From Streptomyces cellulosae (lineage in GTDB: Bacteria > Actinomycetota > Actinomycetes > Streptomycetales > Streptomycetaceae): DNA of 64,000 bases. The stretch is from assembly GCF_000721105.1 (NCBI RefSeq), contig NZ_JOEV01000002.1:124001-188000 (forward strand). The letters run 5' to 3'. Position 1 is the stretch's first letter, and every line of letters starts with the position of its first letter. The notes under the pieces were generated by a model. It made no database searches, was not told the origin of the DNA, and saw only the letters and a list, made by a program, of their open reading frames with translations. Shown here piece by piece: positions 1-9,063 of this stretch. The translations under genes and the position numbers were made by a program.

Positions 1-13
1 ACCTTCCTACGCT

Positions 14-26
14 ATCGATTATCGAT
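14..26. promoter_or_regulatory. ATCGAT-T-ATCGAT palindrome, candidate operator
   Basis: A perfect 13-bp palindrome made of two ATCGAT half-sites around a central T. It lies about 90 bp before the first gene of the molybdenum hydroxylase cluster. The same ATCGAT core recurs as an inverted repeat at 8964-8987 in front of the divergent cyclase gene. A GntR/FCD regulator is encoded between them, so a shared operator is plausible. The function is inferred. Confidence 0.45.
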
Positions 27-118
27 GAAAGAGGGTCCGATTTAGGCCCGGATCAGCCACTGAGTCCCTGTCCCACGGCCCCCGGCGGAACGTGTCTCGA
101 CGATCATGGAGCTATTGG

Positions 119-1174
119 ATGACCCGGATGATGCAGGCACTGGTGGTCAAGGAACCCAGCGTTCTCGAGATCCAGGAGGCGCCGGTACCCGAGCCGGGAC
201 ACAACGAGGTTCTGGCCCGGGTGCGGGCGGTCTCGATCTGTGGCACCGACGCCCATCTCATCCGCGGTGACTACCCGGGATTCTGGCCGACGGCCTTCCC
301 GTTCACGCCCGGCCATGAGTGGGCCGGCGAGATCGTCGCGCTGGGGCCCGGTGCGGACGCCTTCGGTTGGAAGACCGGGGACCGCGTGGCGGGAACGAGC
401 CACAACGCGTGCGGTGCATGCCAGAAGTGCGTCGAGGGACGGTACAACCTCTGCGAGAACTACGGTGCGCCGGGCCTCCACCAGCAGTACGGGCACAACA
501 CCCAGGGCGTGAACGCCACCTACGCCGTACACAACGTGAAATGCATCTTCCGGCTGCCTGACACCGTCACGTTCGACGAGGGCGCGATCGTCGACCCGGC
601 GAGCATCGCGCTGCATGTAGCGCGACGTGGCAACATCCAGCCGGGTGACACTGTCGCGGTCACCGGAGCCGGCGCCATCGGCCTCCTCGCCGCAGACGCC
701 GCACTCATCTGCGGTGCCGCGCGCGTCCTCGTGATCGGCCGGGGCTACCGCCTCCAGAAGGCCGAGGCCCTGGGCTTCGAGACGGTGGATACCAACGCCG
801 GTGATCCGGTCGCGGCCGTCCGTGAGCTGACAGGTGGCACGGGCGCGGACGTGGTGCTCGAGTGCGCCGGCGTGCCGGAGACACTGACCTGGGGCATGGC
901 CCTGCTGCGGCGGGGCGGTCGGTGCGCGATGGTCGGCATTCCGACGGCGGGGGTCGCGCTGAAGTGCCAGTCGCTCGTCCTGGACGAGCTGGAACTGGTT
1001 GGTTCCCGGGCGTCGGCCGGTGAAATGCGCCGCGTGATGCCCTTCGTCGCGAACGGCCGTATGCGCGTGGGAGAGCTCATCACACACCGCTTCCCGCTCA
1101 GCGAGTACGATGCCGCGCTCGCGACGTTCAACGACCGTGACAGTGGCGCGATGAAGATCGTCGTACATCCCTGA
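119..1174 (+). CDS. zinc-dependent medium-chain alcohol/polyol dehydrogenase
   Basis: Medium-chain dehydrogenase/reductase of the threonine/sorbitol dehydrogenase type, expected to oxidise a secondary alcohol with NAD(P)+. Visible features from this start are the catalytic zinc cysteine in SICGTD (about residue 41), the GHEWAGE motif (66-72), four structural-zinc cysteines (98, 101, 104, 112) and a Rossmann glycine motif VTGAGAIG (about 182). The ATG at 119 was chosen because GGAG lies 7 nt upstream; ATG at 131 or GTG at 92 are possible. It heads a same-strand run with the molybdenum hydroxylase genes, so it probably acts on an alcohol in that catabolic route. Substrate unknown. Confidence 0.85.
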   Translation: MTRMMQALVVKEPSVLEIQEAPVPEPGHNEVLARVRAVSICGTDAHLIRGDYPGFWPTAFPFTPGHEWAGEIVALGPGADAFGWKTGDRVAGTSHNACGACQKCVEGRYNLCENYGAPGLHQQYGHNTQGVNATYAVHNVKCIFRLPDTVTFDEGAIVDPASIALHVARRGNIQPGDTVAVTGAGAIGLLAADAALICGAARVLVIGRGYRLQKAEALGFETVDTNAGDPVAAVRELTGGTGADVVLECAGVPETLTWGMALLRRGGRCAMVGIPTAGVALKCQSLVLDELELVGSRASAGEMRRVMPFVANGRMRVGELITHRFPLSEYDAALATFNDRDSGAMKIVVHP

Positions 1175-1244
1175 GGGCCTGTGCCCCCGGTTGGAAACCC
1201 CGGAGTTCGTCGCGGTGCAAGCCCGGCTTGAAGGAGGAACAGGG

Positions 1245-2093
1245 ATGAGGTATCACCGACCGACCAGTAAGGCCGACGCGTTGGCCGTCCTCGCGGCCGA
1301 GGGTGACCGCGCCCGTCCACTCGTCGGGGGCACCGATCTTCTGGTCGGGTTGCGGCACAGCACCATCGCCCCGACCTGGATCGTCGATCTCAAGGGGATC
1401 ACCGACCTGCCAGAGCCGATCACACTGACGGAAGACGGCATCAGGATCGGCCCCACCATGACCCTCGGTGAGTTGGTCGCGCACCTGGACGTGCGTCGGT
1501 CGTTTCCCGCGCTGAGTGAGGCCGCACTCACCGTCGGCTCCGTCGCGATCAGGAACCGGGCCAGCCTGGTGGGCAACCTCTGCAACGCCTCCCCGGCCGC
1601 CGACACGGTTCCCGCGCTCCTTGTGTTGGGAGCGGTCGTCACCATCGAGTCGGTCGACGGCGCTCGCACCGTTTCGCTGGCCGACTTCTTCCTGGGGCCT
1701 CGCAGGACGCAGTGTCACGCGTCCGCGCTGGTCACGCGGATCGACCTGCCGTGGCCGCCCGCAGGGACCGGGTCCGCGTTTCAGCGACTGACCCGGCGAC
1801 GCGGGGTTGATCTGGGCACGGTCAGTGTCGCGGCTGCCGTATCCAGCGACGGGCGGATGTCGCTCGGTCTGGGTGCTGTGGGCCCGAAGCCGCTCATGGC
1901 CGAGGTGGCCGAACCAGTGGATCTGACCGACGAACCCCAGCTGGAGAGGGTCCTCGACCAGCTACTGAACGTCGCAGCACCGATCACCGACGTCCGCGCG
2001 AGCCGTGAATACCGTGAGGCGATGCTTCGCGTCCTCGGCAAGCGAGCTGTGCTGGCCGCGGCCGGCCGTCGTACGAGGATGGAGGCGGCATGA
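1245..2093 (+). CDS. molybdenum hydroxylase FAD-binding (medium) subunit
   Basis: FAD subunit of a xanthine dehydrogenase/CO dehydrogenase family hydroxylase, 282 aa, a normal length. The two FAD-pyrophosphate loops are visible: VGGTDLLVGL near residue 26, and a GSVAIRNRASLVGNL segment near 96 followed by NASPAAD. AAGGAGGAAC sits just before the ATG at 1245. The stop overlaps the next gene's start (ATGA at 2090-2093), which indicates translational coupling with the iron-sulfur subunit. The subunit passes electrons from the 2Fe-2S clusters to its acceptor. Family assignment is firm; the substrate of the enzyme is not shown. Confidence 0.93.
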   Translation: MRYHRPTSKADALAVLAAEGDRARPLVGGTDLLVGLRHSTIAPTWIVDLKGITDLPEPITLTEDGIRIGPTMTLGELVAHLDVRRSFPALSEAALTVGSVAIRNRASLVGNLCNASPAADTVPALLVLGAVVTIESVDGARTVSLADFFLGPRRTQCHASALVTRIDLPWPPAGTGSAFQRLTRRRGVDLGTVSVAAAVSSDGRMSLGLGAVGPKPLMAEVAEPVDLTDEPQLERVLDQLLNVAAPITDVRASREYREAMLRVLGKRAVLAAAGRRTRMEAA

Positions 2094-2596
2094 GTCCCGC
2101 TCAGGCCGACGAGGATCCGCTGACCACCACGAGCACCGTCACCGTCAACGGCACCGCGCGCATCGTTACGGCCCCGGCGCACCGCTCTCTTCTCGAGGGG
2201 CTGCGGGACATCCTCGGGCTGACCGGCACGAAGAGCTGCTGTGCGGAGGGGGAATGCGGCGCGTGCACCGTGCTCCTCGACGGAAAGGCGGTGAACTCCT
2301 GCCTTGTCCTGTGCGTGGAGTCCGACGGCCATGAGGTCACGACGATCGAGGGTCTGTCAGAGTGCGGGCCGACGGACCTGCAGGAGGAGTTCCTCAACGC
2401 CGGTGCTGTCCAATGCGGATTCTGCATCCCAGGCCAGGTGATGTCCGCGGAGTACCTGCTGAGGACCAATCCCGCGCCGAGCGAGCCGGAGATCCGCGAG
2501 GCCCTGTCCGGAAACCTGTGCCGGTGCGGCGGTTACGCGCGGATCGTCGCCGCGGTCAAGGAGACCGCTGCGCGCAGGGCGGGCGACCATGACTGA
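2090..2596 (+). CDS. molybdenum hydroxylase 2Fe-2S (small) subunit
   Basis: Small iron-sulfur subunit, 168 aa. The N-terminal plant-ferredoxin-type cluster uses C51, C56, C59 and C71 (motif CAEGECGACTVLLDG). The C-terminal cluster uses C109, C112, C144 and C146 (CGFC and CRCGG). All eight ligands are present, so it should be functional. It overlaps the FAD subunit upstream by 4 nt and the molybdenum subunit downstream by 8 nt, the usual compact order medium-small-large of this family. Confidence 0.95.
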   Translation: MSPAQADEDPLTTTSTVTVNGTARIVTAPAHRSLLEGLRDILGLTGTKSCCAEGECGACTVLLDGKAVNSCLVLCVESDGHEVTTIEGLSECGPTDLQEEFLNAGAVQCGFCIPGQVMSAEYLLRTNPAPSEPEIREALSGNLCRCGGYARIVAAVKETAARRAGDHD

Positions 2597-4919
2597 CCCC
2601 GTGAAGTCCGTGCCGATCCCGGGCGGGCTCCCTCATGAGCACGGCGCCGTCGGCCAATCCGTCACCCGGTACGGCGGCGTCGACCGGGTTTCCGGTGGAC
2701 AGCGCTTCCTCGCGGACCTGAGCTTTCCCGGGGCCGCGCAGGTGGCGCTGGTGACGATTCCGTTGGGATGTGCCGACATTCTCGGCATCGACACGTCCCT
2801 CGCCGCGCGCCTTCCCGGCGTGCTGGCGGTCGTGACGGCGGAGGACCTGCCCCAGCCGGTGCCGCGGTTCGGGGTGTCACATCAGGACCGTCCGGTGCTG
2901 GCGACGGGCCGGGTCAACTACCACGGTGAACCCGTCGCCGCAGTCGTCGCGGAAACCCTCGACGCTGCCCAGGCGGCGGTGCGCGCCGTGCGCGTCGACT
3001 ACCGCGAACTTCCTGGTGTCTACACCCTCGACGAAGCACTCGCACCCGGGGCTCACCTCGTTCAGGATCAGTCGATCCGGCCAGACGATCCCAAGAGGGA
3101 CAGCAACGTCCTGAAGGACGCGCACTACGCCTGGGGCGACCTCGCCGCCGCCCAACAGCGCACGGAAGCCGTCGTCGAGCACGTCTACACGTTCCCGATG
3201 GTCACCCACTTCCCGATCGAGCCCGGCGGAACGGTCGTCGTCCCGACCGACGAGGGCGGCCTCGACGTCTACTCGCCCGTCCAGCACCCCTACCTGCTGC
3301 AACGCACCGTGGCCTCCCTGCTGCAACTCCCATTGAACAAGGTGCGGGTCTTCGCGCCCGATCCCGGCGGTGGGTTTGGCGGGAAGCAGAACCCCAAATA
3401 CGAACCCCTGATGTCGTTTCTGGCCCAGCGCACCCGGCGGACCTGCCGGCTCGTGCTGTCCCTGGAGGAAACGTTCCAGGCGATGCGGAGGGCTGGCTGC
3501 CGCATCAAGGCCAGGACCGGCTTCACCCGGCAGGGCGAGATCACCTTCCACGAACTCGACGCCGACTACCTCATCGGGGCGTACGCCGATGTGGCGCCAC
3601 GCGTGATGGCCAAGGGCAGCTACGTCGGTGGCGGGCCCTACCGCATCCCCGCGGTGCGCATCACGGCCAGGGCCGTCCTCAGCAACACGACCCCCAGCAC
3701 GGCGTTCCGCGGTTTCGGCAGTCCGCAGATGGCCTGGGGAACCGAGTCCCAGCTCGATGCCGGCGCCCGCGTACTGGGCCTCGACGGACTGCAGGTCCGC
3801 CGCCGCAACCTCGTCGCGCGTGGCGAGGCGTTCATCCGCGGGGATCATCAGGCCACGGCCGACGGGGACTGGGCCCAAAGCCTCGAGAAGGCCGCCGAGT
3901 TGGTCGGCTGGCACGAGCCGCTCAAGCCGAACCGAGGGCGCGGTATCGCCGTCGGCATCAAACCTGGCGCAACTTCCGGGCTCTCGCAGAGTCTGGTCCG
4001 CCTGCTGTACGACGGCAGTGCCATCGTCTACGCGGGCACGTCCGACATGGGCCAGGGGGCTCGCACCCTGTGGCAGCAGATCGTGGCCGACGAGCTCGGC
4101 ACGCCGGTCGACCAGGTGAACGTCGTCAGCGGCGACACCGGGGCCGTTCCCTTCGACCTGCAGACCTCGGCCAGCCGCTCCACCGTGTTCATGGGCACGG
4201 CCGTGATCGAGGCGTGTGCCGACATCCGGCGCCGGATCCTCGACCTGTACGCCGAGACGACCGGCGTCCCGGCAGGCGAACTGGACGAGCGACCGGGCGT
4301 ACTGGTCACCGCCGATCGGGAGATGCCCCTCGTCGAGGCGGCACGCGAGGCGCTGGGCCCGTTGCGCGGGGAGTTCATCGGCCAGGGTGTGAGCCGGCTT
4401 CGCGGCCGCAGTGGTCACCCCCTCGGCGGCGACGCGGCCTTCTATGAGTTCAACTGCACCGCGATCGAGGTCGAGGTCGACCCCGAGACGGGGGAGTTGC
4501 TGCTGACCAGACACGTGTCGGTCGGCGACGTCGGCAGAGAGCTCAACCCGATCCAGGTCGTCTCCCAGGACGAGGGGGCCTCGATCATGGGGCTCGGGCA
4601 TAGCCAGATGGAGCAGGTGCTCGTGGACGAGCACGGCCGCATCCGCAACCTCGGCGCGCTCGACTACCGGATCCCGACGTTCAAGGACGTCCCGGTCGAA
4701 CTCGTCACCGCCGCCGTCGAAAACCATGACGGCCCCGGGCCCTACGGCTCCAAAGGGATCAGCGAGGGCGCTTTGCTGTGCACCGCCGGAGCTCTCGGTG
4801 CGGCGGTCGCACAGGCGACCGGCGTGGTCGTCCGGGACCTGCCGCTGACCCCCGAACGAGTCTGGTCCGCGATCCGGGCCGCGAACGCGGACCGGTCTGC
4901 GGCACCGCGCCCGGAGTAG
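2589..4919 (+). CDS. molybdenum hydroxylase molybdopterin-binding (large) subunit
   Basis: Catalytic subunit, 776 aa, which hydroxylates its substrate with water-derived oxygen at a molybdenum-molybdopterin cytosine dinucleotide centre. Family motifs are GGGFGGK near residue 260, AFRGFGSPQM near 373, a QTSASRST loop near 524 and the catalytic-glutamate region GSKGISEG near 719-726. The start overlaps the small subunit. No obvious XdhC/CoxI-type cofactor-maturation gene lies beside it, so maturation factors must be elsewhere. Sequence alone does not separate xanthine, nicotinate, aldehyde or other heterocycle substrates. The neighbours point to a catabolic rather than a purine role. Confidence 0.93.
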   Translation: MTDPVKSVPIPGGLPHEHGAVGQSVTRYGGVDRVSGGQRFLADLSFPGAAQVALVTIPLGCADILGIDTSLAARLPGVLAVVTAEDLPQPVPRFGVSHQDRPVLATGRVNYHGEPVAAVVAETLDAAQAAVRAVRVDYRELPGVYTLDEALAPGAHLVQDQSIRPDDPKRDSNVLKDAHYAWGDLAAAQQRTEAVVEHVYTFPMVTHFPIEPGGTVVVPTDEGGLDVYSPVQHPYLLQRTVASLLQLPLNKVRVFAPDPGGGFGGKQNPKYEPLMSFLAQRTRRTCRLVLSLEETFQAMRRAGCRIKARTGFTRQGEITFHELDADYLIGAYADVAPRVMAKGSYVGGGPYRIPAVRITARAVLSNTTPSTAFRGFGSPQMAWGTESQLDAGARVLGLDGLQVRRRNLVARGEAFIRGDHQATADGDWAQSLEKAAELVGWHEPLKPNRGRGIAVGIKPGATSGLSQSLVRLLYDGSAIVYAGTSDMGQGARTLWQQIVADELGTPVDQVNVVSGDTGAVPFDLQTSASRSTVFMGTAVIEACADIRRRILDLYAETTGVPAGELDERPGVLVTADREMPLVEAAREALGPLRGEFIGQGVSRLRGRSGHPLGGDAAFYEFNCTAIEVEVDPETGELLLTRHVSVGDVGRELNPIQVVSQDEGASIMGLGHSQMEQVLVDEHGRIRNLGALDYRIPTFKDVPVELVTAAVENHDGPGPYGSKGISEGALLCTAGALGAAVAQATGVVVRDLPLTPERVWSAIRAANADRSAAPRPE

Positions 4920-4954
4920 TCCGAATGGGCAGCACTCATCAAAGGAGATGAGCA

Positions 4955-6217
4955 ATGAGACTCAACCCAGTGGTCTGTCTCGTCGGCACCCTGGACACGA
5001 AGGGGGTGGAGTATGCGTTCGTGAAGGAACGGCTGCTGGCCACGGGCGTCGATGTGCTCACCATCGACTGTGGAATCCTCGGTGACCCCCACTTCACCCC
5101 GGACATCGGGGCCTCAGCGGTGGCCGAGCTCGGCGGCTTCGATCGAGCGGACTTCCACTCCCGAGTGGAGGGAGTCAGCGGCCGCAGCCTCGCCCTCACA
5201 AAGATGAGCGAGGGGCTGCGGAGCCTGCTCGCCGAGCTGGTCGCGGAAGGAAAGATCGACGCGGTCCTGGGCCTGGGCGGCTCCGGCGGCACGGAACTGC
5301 TCAGCGGTGCCTTCCGGAACCTCGGAATGGGGTTCCCGAAGCTCATCATCAGCACGATGGCGTCGAACAACACGAGGCCCTACGTCGGGCATTCCGACAT
5401 GTTCATGGGAAACGCGGTCACCGATATCGCGGGGCTGAACCGTATTTCACAGCTGGTCCTGAGCAACGCCGCGCATGCCGCCGCCGGCATGGCCAGGGGC
5501 TACGAGGTCACCAGGGGCCAGGTCGAGGCGAGCAAGCCGCTCATCGCGATCTCCATGTGGGGCATGACCACGCCGGGCGTCATGCGGATCCGTAAGAACC
5601 TGGAGGACAACGGCTTCGAGGTGGTCACTTTCCACGCGGTCGGTGAGGGAGCCGGGATGGAGCACCTCATCGATGAGGGCGTCATCAACGGGCTCATCGA
5701 CTTCTCGCTTCCCGAGATCCTCAACCACTGGCACAAGGGCCTCTTCGATCCGGGGTGTGAGCGGATGGAGGCGGCGATACGTGCGGGCATCCCCCAGGTC
5801 GTCGTTCCGGGCGCCATCGAGTGTTTCAACTTCGGCGCGGTCGACACCATTCCGACGGAGTTCAACACCGAGGAGCGCAACGTCCTCATCCACAACGCCA
5901 ACGTCTCGACGCTGCTCGCCACCGCGGAGGAGATGCGCGAACTCGGCGAGTATGTCGCCGACCACGTGAATCGCGCGCCAGGTCCCAAAGCGGTCGCACT
6001 GCCCCTGGCCGGCCTGGACAACTACTGCCGGGAGGGCAGCCAGTACCACGGCATCGACGTCACGCCGGTGTTCGAGGCGATCCGGCGGGATCTGGACAAG
6101 GACGTGGAGCTGCTCGAAATGGACAACAACATCAACGACCCCGAGTTCGCCGACGCGGTCTTCGCGCTCTTCCAGAAGGCATGGAGCACGCACCTCGCGG
6201 CAACGGCGGTCGGCTGA
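4955..6217 (+). CDS. Tm-1-like ATP-binding (UPF0261) family protein
   Basis: A 420-aa protein with the UPF0261/Tm-1-like N-terminus (VCLVGTLDTKG near residue 7), a glycine-rich GLGGSGGTELL segment near 109 and a second domain beginning near 190. The family includes the plant Tm-1 resistance protein, and its bacterial members often sit beside catabolic genes. Biochemical roles are poorly defined. A strong AAGGAG precedes the start and only 35 nt separates it from the hydroxylase large subunit, so it is likely co-transcribed. Its place in the cluster suggests a role in processing the hydroxylated substrate, which is inference. Confidence 0.85.
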   Translation: MRLNPVVCLVGTLDTKGVEYAFVKERLLATGVDVLTIDCGILGDPHFTPDIGASAVAELGGFDRADFHSRVEGVSGRSLALTKMSEGLRSLLAELVAEGKIDAVLGLGGSGGTELLSGAFRNLGMGFPKLIISTMASNNTRPYVGHSDMFMGNAVTDIAGLNRISQLVLSNAAHAAAGMARGYEVTRGQVEASKPLIAISMWGMTTPGVMRIRKNLEDNGFEVVTFHAVGEGAGMEHLIDEGVINGLIDFSLPEILNHWHKGLFDPGCERMEAAIRAGIPQVVVPGAIECFNFGAVDTIPTEFNTEERNVLIHNANVSTLLATAEEMRELGEYVADHVNRAPGPKAVALPLAGLDNYCREGSQYHGIDVTPVFEAIRRDLDKDVELLEMDNNINDPEFADAVFALFQKAWSTHLAATAVG

Positions 6218-6327
6218 CCGCCACCCAGGTCCGGGGCGGGCGGGTCCCGATCACTCCCCTCGCGACTCGCCCGTCCCTTCACTGTCTGTTCGCATGAGAC
6301 CGTACCGCCAGAAGGAGCCACAGTCCC

Positions 6328-7083
6328 TTGACCGAGACCTCTCCTGCCACATCGGAGGAGCCTGTACGGCTCATCGTGCTCCGCCACGGCGCGATCGCAT
6401 CCCACAAAGGGGATGTTCCGCTCACCGACGAGGGCCGGGCGCAGGCCATGGCCGCCGGCCGGTGGTTCGCCCGACAGAACCTGACCGCCATCGGCCTCCT
6501 GGCAAGCCCTACCACCCGGACCCGCGAGACCGCGGAACACTTCCGCCGTGGCGCCGAGTCGGTGCGTCCGGACATCTCCCTGCCGGAGCCCCAGCCGTCG
6601 TTCGCTCTCCGTAACCCGGACCTCTACCTCGGCGGACACCACGTGAACATGGTCAGTTCCGCGGCGGCCTTTCGCGAGCAGGCTCCCTCGGTCACGGAAG
6701 AGGACGTACTGAAGGCGCCCTTCTACGGCGGCTTCCTGACCGACGCGGACCGGATCGGCTACTGGCTCGGCCACAGTCACCCGCCCGGGGACACCGCGCG
6801 CGCAGTCGGCACCCGGATCGAGGCCTTCACACGCAGCCTGGCGCACGTGCCCGACTGGTCCGGACGGATCATCGTCGGCATCACCCACTCGCCCGTACTC
6901 CGTGCGATCGCGCTGACCTTCCTCGGCGCAGACCCCGGCGAACCTCCGTACCTGCACGGCTACCGTCTCACCCTGCGGCCCGGTGGAGCCATCAGCGTCA
7001 CACCGGAGGCTCCGGGGACCTCGGAGTATCCGAACTCGGATGGTGAGCCCGGCACCGCCATCGCTCGGGCTGGATCGGCATGA
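6328..7083 (+). CDS. histidine phosphatase (phosphoglycerate mutase-like) family protein
   Basis: Branch of the histidine phosphatase superfamily, 251 aa. The phospho-accepting LRHG motif is at about residues 18-21 and the second catalytic histidine is in THSPVLRA near 187. The start is TTG at 6328, supported by GAAGGAG ending 10 nt upstream and by the motif lying the expected distance from the N-terminus. It follows the UPF0261 gene on the same strand after a 110-nt gap. Substrate unknown; members dephosphorylate sugars, nucleotides or phosphoproteins. A phosphatase is unexpected in a molybdenum hydroxylase cluster. Confidence 0.8.
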   Translation: MTETSPATSEEPVRLIVLRHGAIASHKGDVPLTDEGRAQAMAAGRWFARQNLTAIGLLASPTTRTRETAEHFRRGAESVRPDISLPEPQPSFALRNPDLYLGGHHVNMVSSAAAFREQAPSVTEEDVLKAPFYGGFLTDADRIGYWLGHSHPPGDTARAVGTRIEAFTRSLAHVPDWSGRIIVGITHSPVLRAIALTFLGADPGEPPYLHGYRLTLRPGGAISVTPEAPGTSEYPNSDGEPGTAIARAGSA

Positions 7084-7197
7084 CCGCGCCTCCCTCCGGT
7101 CCAGCTCCACTGCTGAGACCCGCCTCCGACCAGGCGCTCCGTGAGACACTGGCGTGTCGGCGAGGACGGAGCGTCGGCTACGCGGAGAGGAGTTTCG

Positions 7198-7896
7198 ATG
7201 GGTGAAAGTGGGCTGGATCCCGCTTTCGGTGGGGAGCTGCTCTCCGAGTCCGTCAAGCGGCTGCTGCTCGACCGGATCATGCAGGGCCATTACAAGCCCG
7301 GCGAGCGGATCGTCGAGATGCGGCTGGCCAAGGAGCTGGGGACCAGCCAGTCCCCGGTCCGGGAGGCCCTGCGTGACCTCGCAGCGATCGGCGTCGTCGC
7401 CATCCACTCGCGCCGCGGTGCCCGGGTGCGTATGCCGACGAGCAAGGAACTCGCCGACGTCAGCCTGGTGCGGTCCGAGATCGACGCCCTGGCCGCGCGG
7501 CTGGCGGTGGCCCAACTCGACGACCGGACGATCGACGAACTGCAAGGCGCCTACGACGAGATGCTGGCGTGCCTCGAGCGGCAGGACTACCTCGGGATGA
7601 CCCGAGCGGACGCCCACTTCCACCAGACCATCGCACAGGCCTCGGCGAACCTCGCCGTCACACGCGTGTTCGACCAACTCGAACCGTTCGCCCGCACGTT
7701 CATCACCCTGACCCTCCCCAATGTGGACGTTCGGGCCATCGTGCACGAACACAAGGGGATCCTGACCGCACTCCAAAAGCGGGATCCGCAGGCGGCGGCC
7801 GAGCGAGCCCGGACGCACCAGATCAACGTCAGCAACCTGCTGCGCGACCATTACAGCCCCGATATCGGCTTGGCCCAGGGCGAGCAAGCGTCGTAA
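7198..7896 (+). CDS. GntR family transcriptional regulator with FCD domain
   Basis: A 232-aa FadR-type GntR regulator. The winged helix occupies roughly residues 15-78 (PGERIVEMRLAKELGTSQSP then VREALRDL), and the ligand-binding FCD domain follows with D/H metal-type residues (DAHFHQTIAQ, and VHEHKGIL near 182). ATG at 7198 is preceded by AGAGGAG. It is the last gene of the plus-strand run and faces the cyclase gene convergently. It is the obvious local regulator, and the ATCGAT palindromes at 14-26 and 8964-8987 are candidate binding sites. The inducer is probably a pathway carboxylate. Confidence 0.88.
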   Translation: MGESGLDPAFGGELLSESVKRLLLDRIMQGHYKPGERIVEMRLAKELGTSQSPVREALRDLAAIGVVAIHSRRGARVRMPTSKELADVSLVRSEIDALAARLAVAQLDDRTIDELQGAYDEMLACLERQDYLGMTRADAHFHQTIAQASANLAVTRVFDQLEPFARTFITLTLPNVDVRAIVHEHKGILTALQKRDPQAAAERARTHQINVSNLLRDHYSPDIGLAQGEQAS

Positions 7897-7962
7897 CCTC
7901 CGCCGGCCTCAGCCGACTTGTGCGGCCGGGACGTTCCGCTGAAGGCGTCACGGACCCTGGCC

Positions 7963-8871
7963 TCAGACGATCGCGAGAGGGTCGAGCATCGACCCTGTCG
8001 CTCCCTTGATCTTCAACGGCAGCGCGATGAAGAGGAATTCGTAGATCGCGTCGCGAGCGAGTTCCTCCAGGTACAGCGACTCGAACAGGTAGATCGCGTT
8101 CTCTATCAGCAGGAGAGTGTGCACCGGCTGCGGGTTCGCCGGAATGCCCAGATCCGGCGCCGGCTGCACCTCGAAGGTCTCGGTGTCGCTGCCGCATGCG
8201 ACGACGCCCCGCTCCAGCAGCCATCGGGCGGCGCTGATGTCCGGGCCGGCAGTGACGTGCCGGGCCAGACCCTCGGGATCGGGCCACTGACTCAGATATC
8301 CGGTCCGCACCAGAACGACGTCGCCGGCCTGGACCGTTACGCCCTGGCGCTTCGCGACGGCGTCGAGCTCGTCTGCGCTCACCGGTGAGTGTGCGGGCAG
8401 CGCGTCCACCTGACGGTATCCCGGGACGTCCAGCAGCACGCCGCGGGTGATGAAGGGGGGCAGCTTGCTTGCGTCACCCAGCGTCGGTCCGCGGTCGCCC
8501 AGATGCTGACGTGCGTTGCCGCCGCCGTACCAGTGGTCGTCCTCACCGATCGTCATGTGTGCGAGGGCGTCGACATGGGCACCGCTGTGCGACGTGCCGC
8601 TGACCACCTCTGCCATGTAACCGAGGTTGACCTCATTGACCGGCCCCCACGGCTGCTCGCCGTCCCCGCGCAGGCCGTTCGGGGTGCGGTACATCGTCAC
8701 CTGGAACGGAGGGTGCGATCCGAACAGCGGCATACCGGTGTAGCGAGGCAAGGCGAGGGAGTAACTGATCCCGCGGCTGGGCAGGGAGAGCGCCGAGAGC
8801 AGCGCCTCGGCACTCTGCCGCGCAGCGCGTCCCCGCTCCGGATCGGCCGCCCCGGCGTCGACTGCGTCCAT
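7963..8871 (-). CDS. cyclase family protein (kynurenine formamidase-like metal hydrolase)
   Basis: Cyclase/kynurenine-formamidase-like protein, 302 aa from the ATG at 8871 (AGGA upstream); an upstream start at 8967 is less likely. The metal-binding signature appears as SHSGAHVDALAHM, close to the family HSGTHxDxPxH pattern. VVLVRTGY and a C-terminal FIALPLKIKGATGS are also typical. Members hydrolyse amides or lactone-like bonds using a divalent metal. Placed opposite the molybdenum hydroxylase run and sharing an ATCGAT inverted repeat with it, it may open a ring or amide produced by the hydroxylase. The proposed role is inferred. Confidence 0.85.
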   Translation of the reverse strand: MDAVDAGAADPERGRAARQSAEALLSALSLPSRGISYSLALPRYTGMPLFGSHPPFQVTMYRTPNGLRGDGEQPWGPVNEVNLGYMAEVVSGTSHSGAHVDALAHMTIGEDDHWYGGGNARQHLGDRGPTLGDASKLPPFITRGVLLDVPGYRQVDALPAHSPVSADELDAVAKRQGVTVQAGDVVLVRTGYLSQWPDPEGLARHVTAGPDISAARWLLERGVVACGSDTETFEVQPAPDLGIPANPQPVHTLLLIENAIYLFESLYLEELARDAIYEFLFIALPLKIKGATGSMLDPLAIV

Positions 8872-8963
8872 GTGAACGGTTCCTTTGCTCGCTCGGCAGG
8901 CCCAGCCGGACTTCGTCAGCCGAGGCCCCCTGGTGACCGACTGTTTGACCTCTCGCCCGGATC

Positions 8964-8987
8964 TCATCGATAATAGTTAATCGATGA
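8964..8987. promoter_or_regulatory. inverted repeat TCATCGAT-N8-ATCGATGA, candidate operator
   Basis: Two perfect 8-bp arms (TCATCGAT and ATCGATGA) separated by the AT-rich spacer AATAGTTA. The site is about 93 bp upstream of the cyclase start at 8871. It shares the ATCGAT core with the palindrome at 14-26. AT-rich dyads stand out in this GC-rich context. Probable site for the nearby GntR regulator. Confidence 0.5.
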
Positions 8988-9063
8988 TGCTCGGGCTAGT
9001 GGTGGCAAGCCGACAGGTTCTGGCGGAATCGGACGAACCCTAGCCTTGGCGGCACGGAGTGGG

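Noticed and set aside
2877..4955. Long open frame of 692 codons on the minus strand
   Set aside because: It lies entirely opposite the molybdenum hydroxylase large subunit, has no family resemblance and is typical of antisense frames in GC-rich DNA.
6022..7887. Open frame of 621 codons on the minus strand
   Set aside because: It covers the phosphatase and GntR genes in antisense and shows no protein motif.
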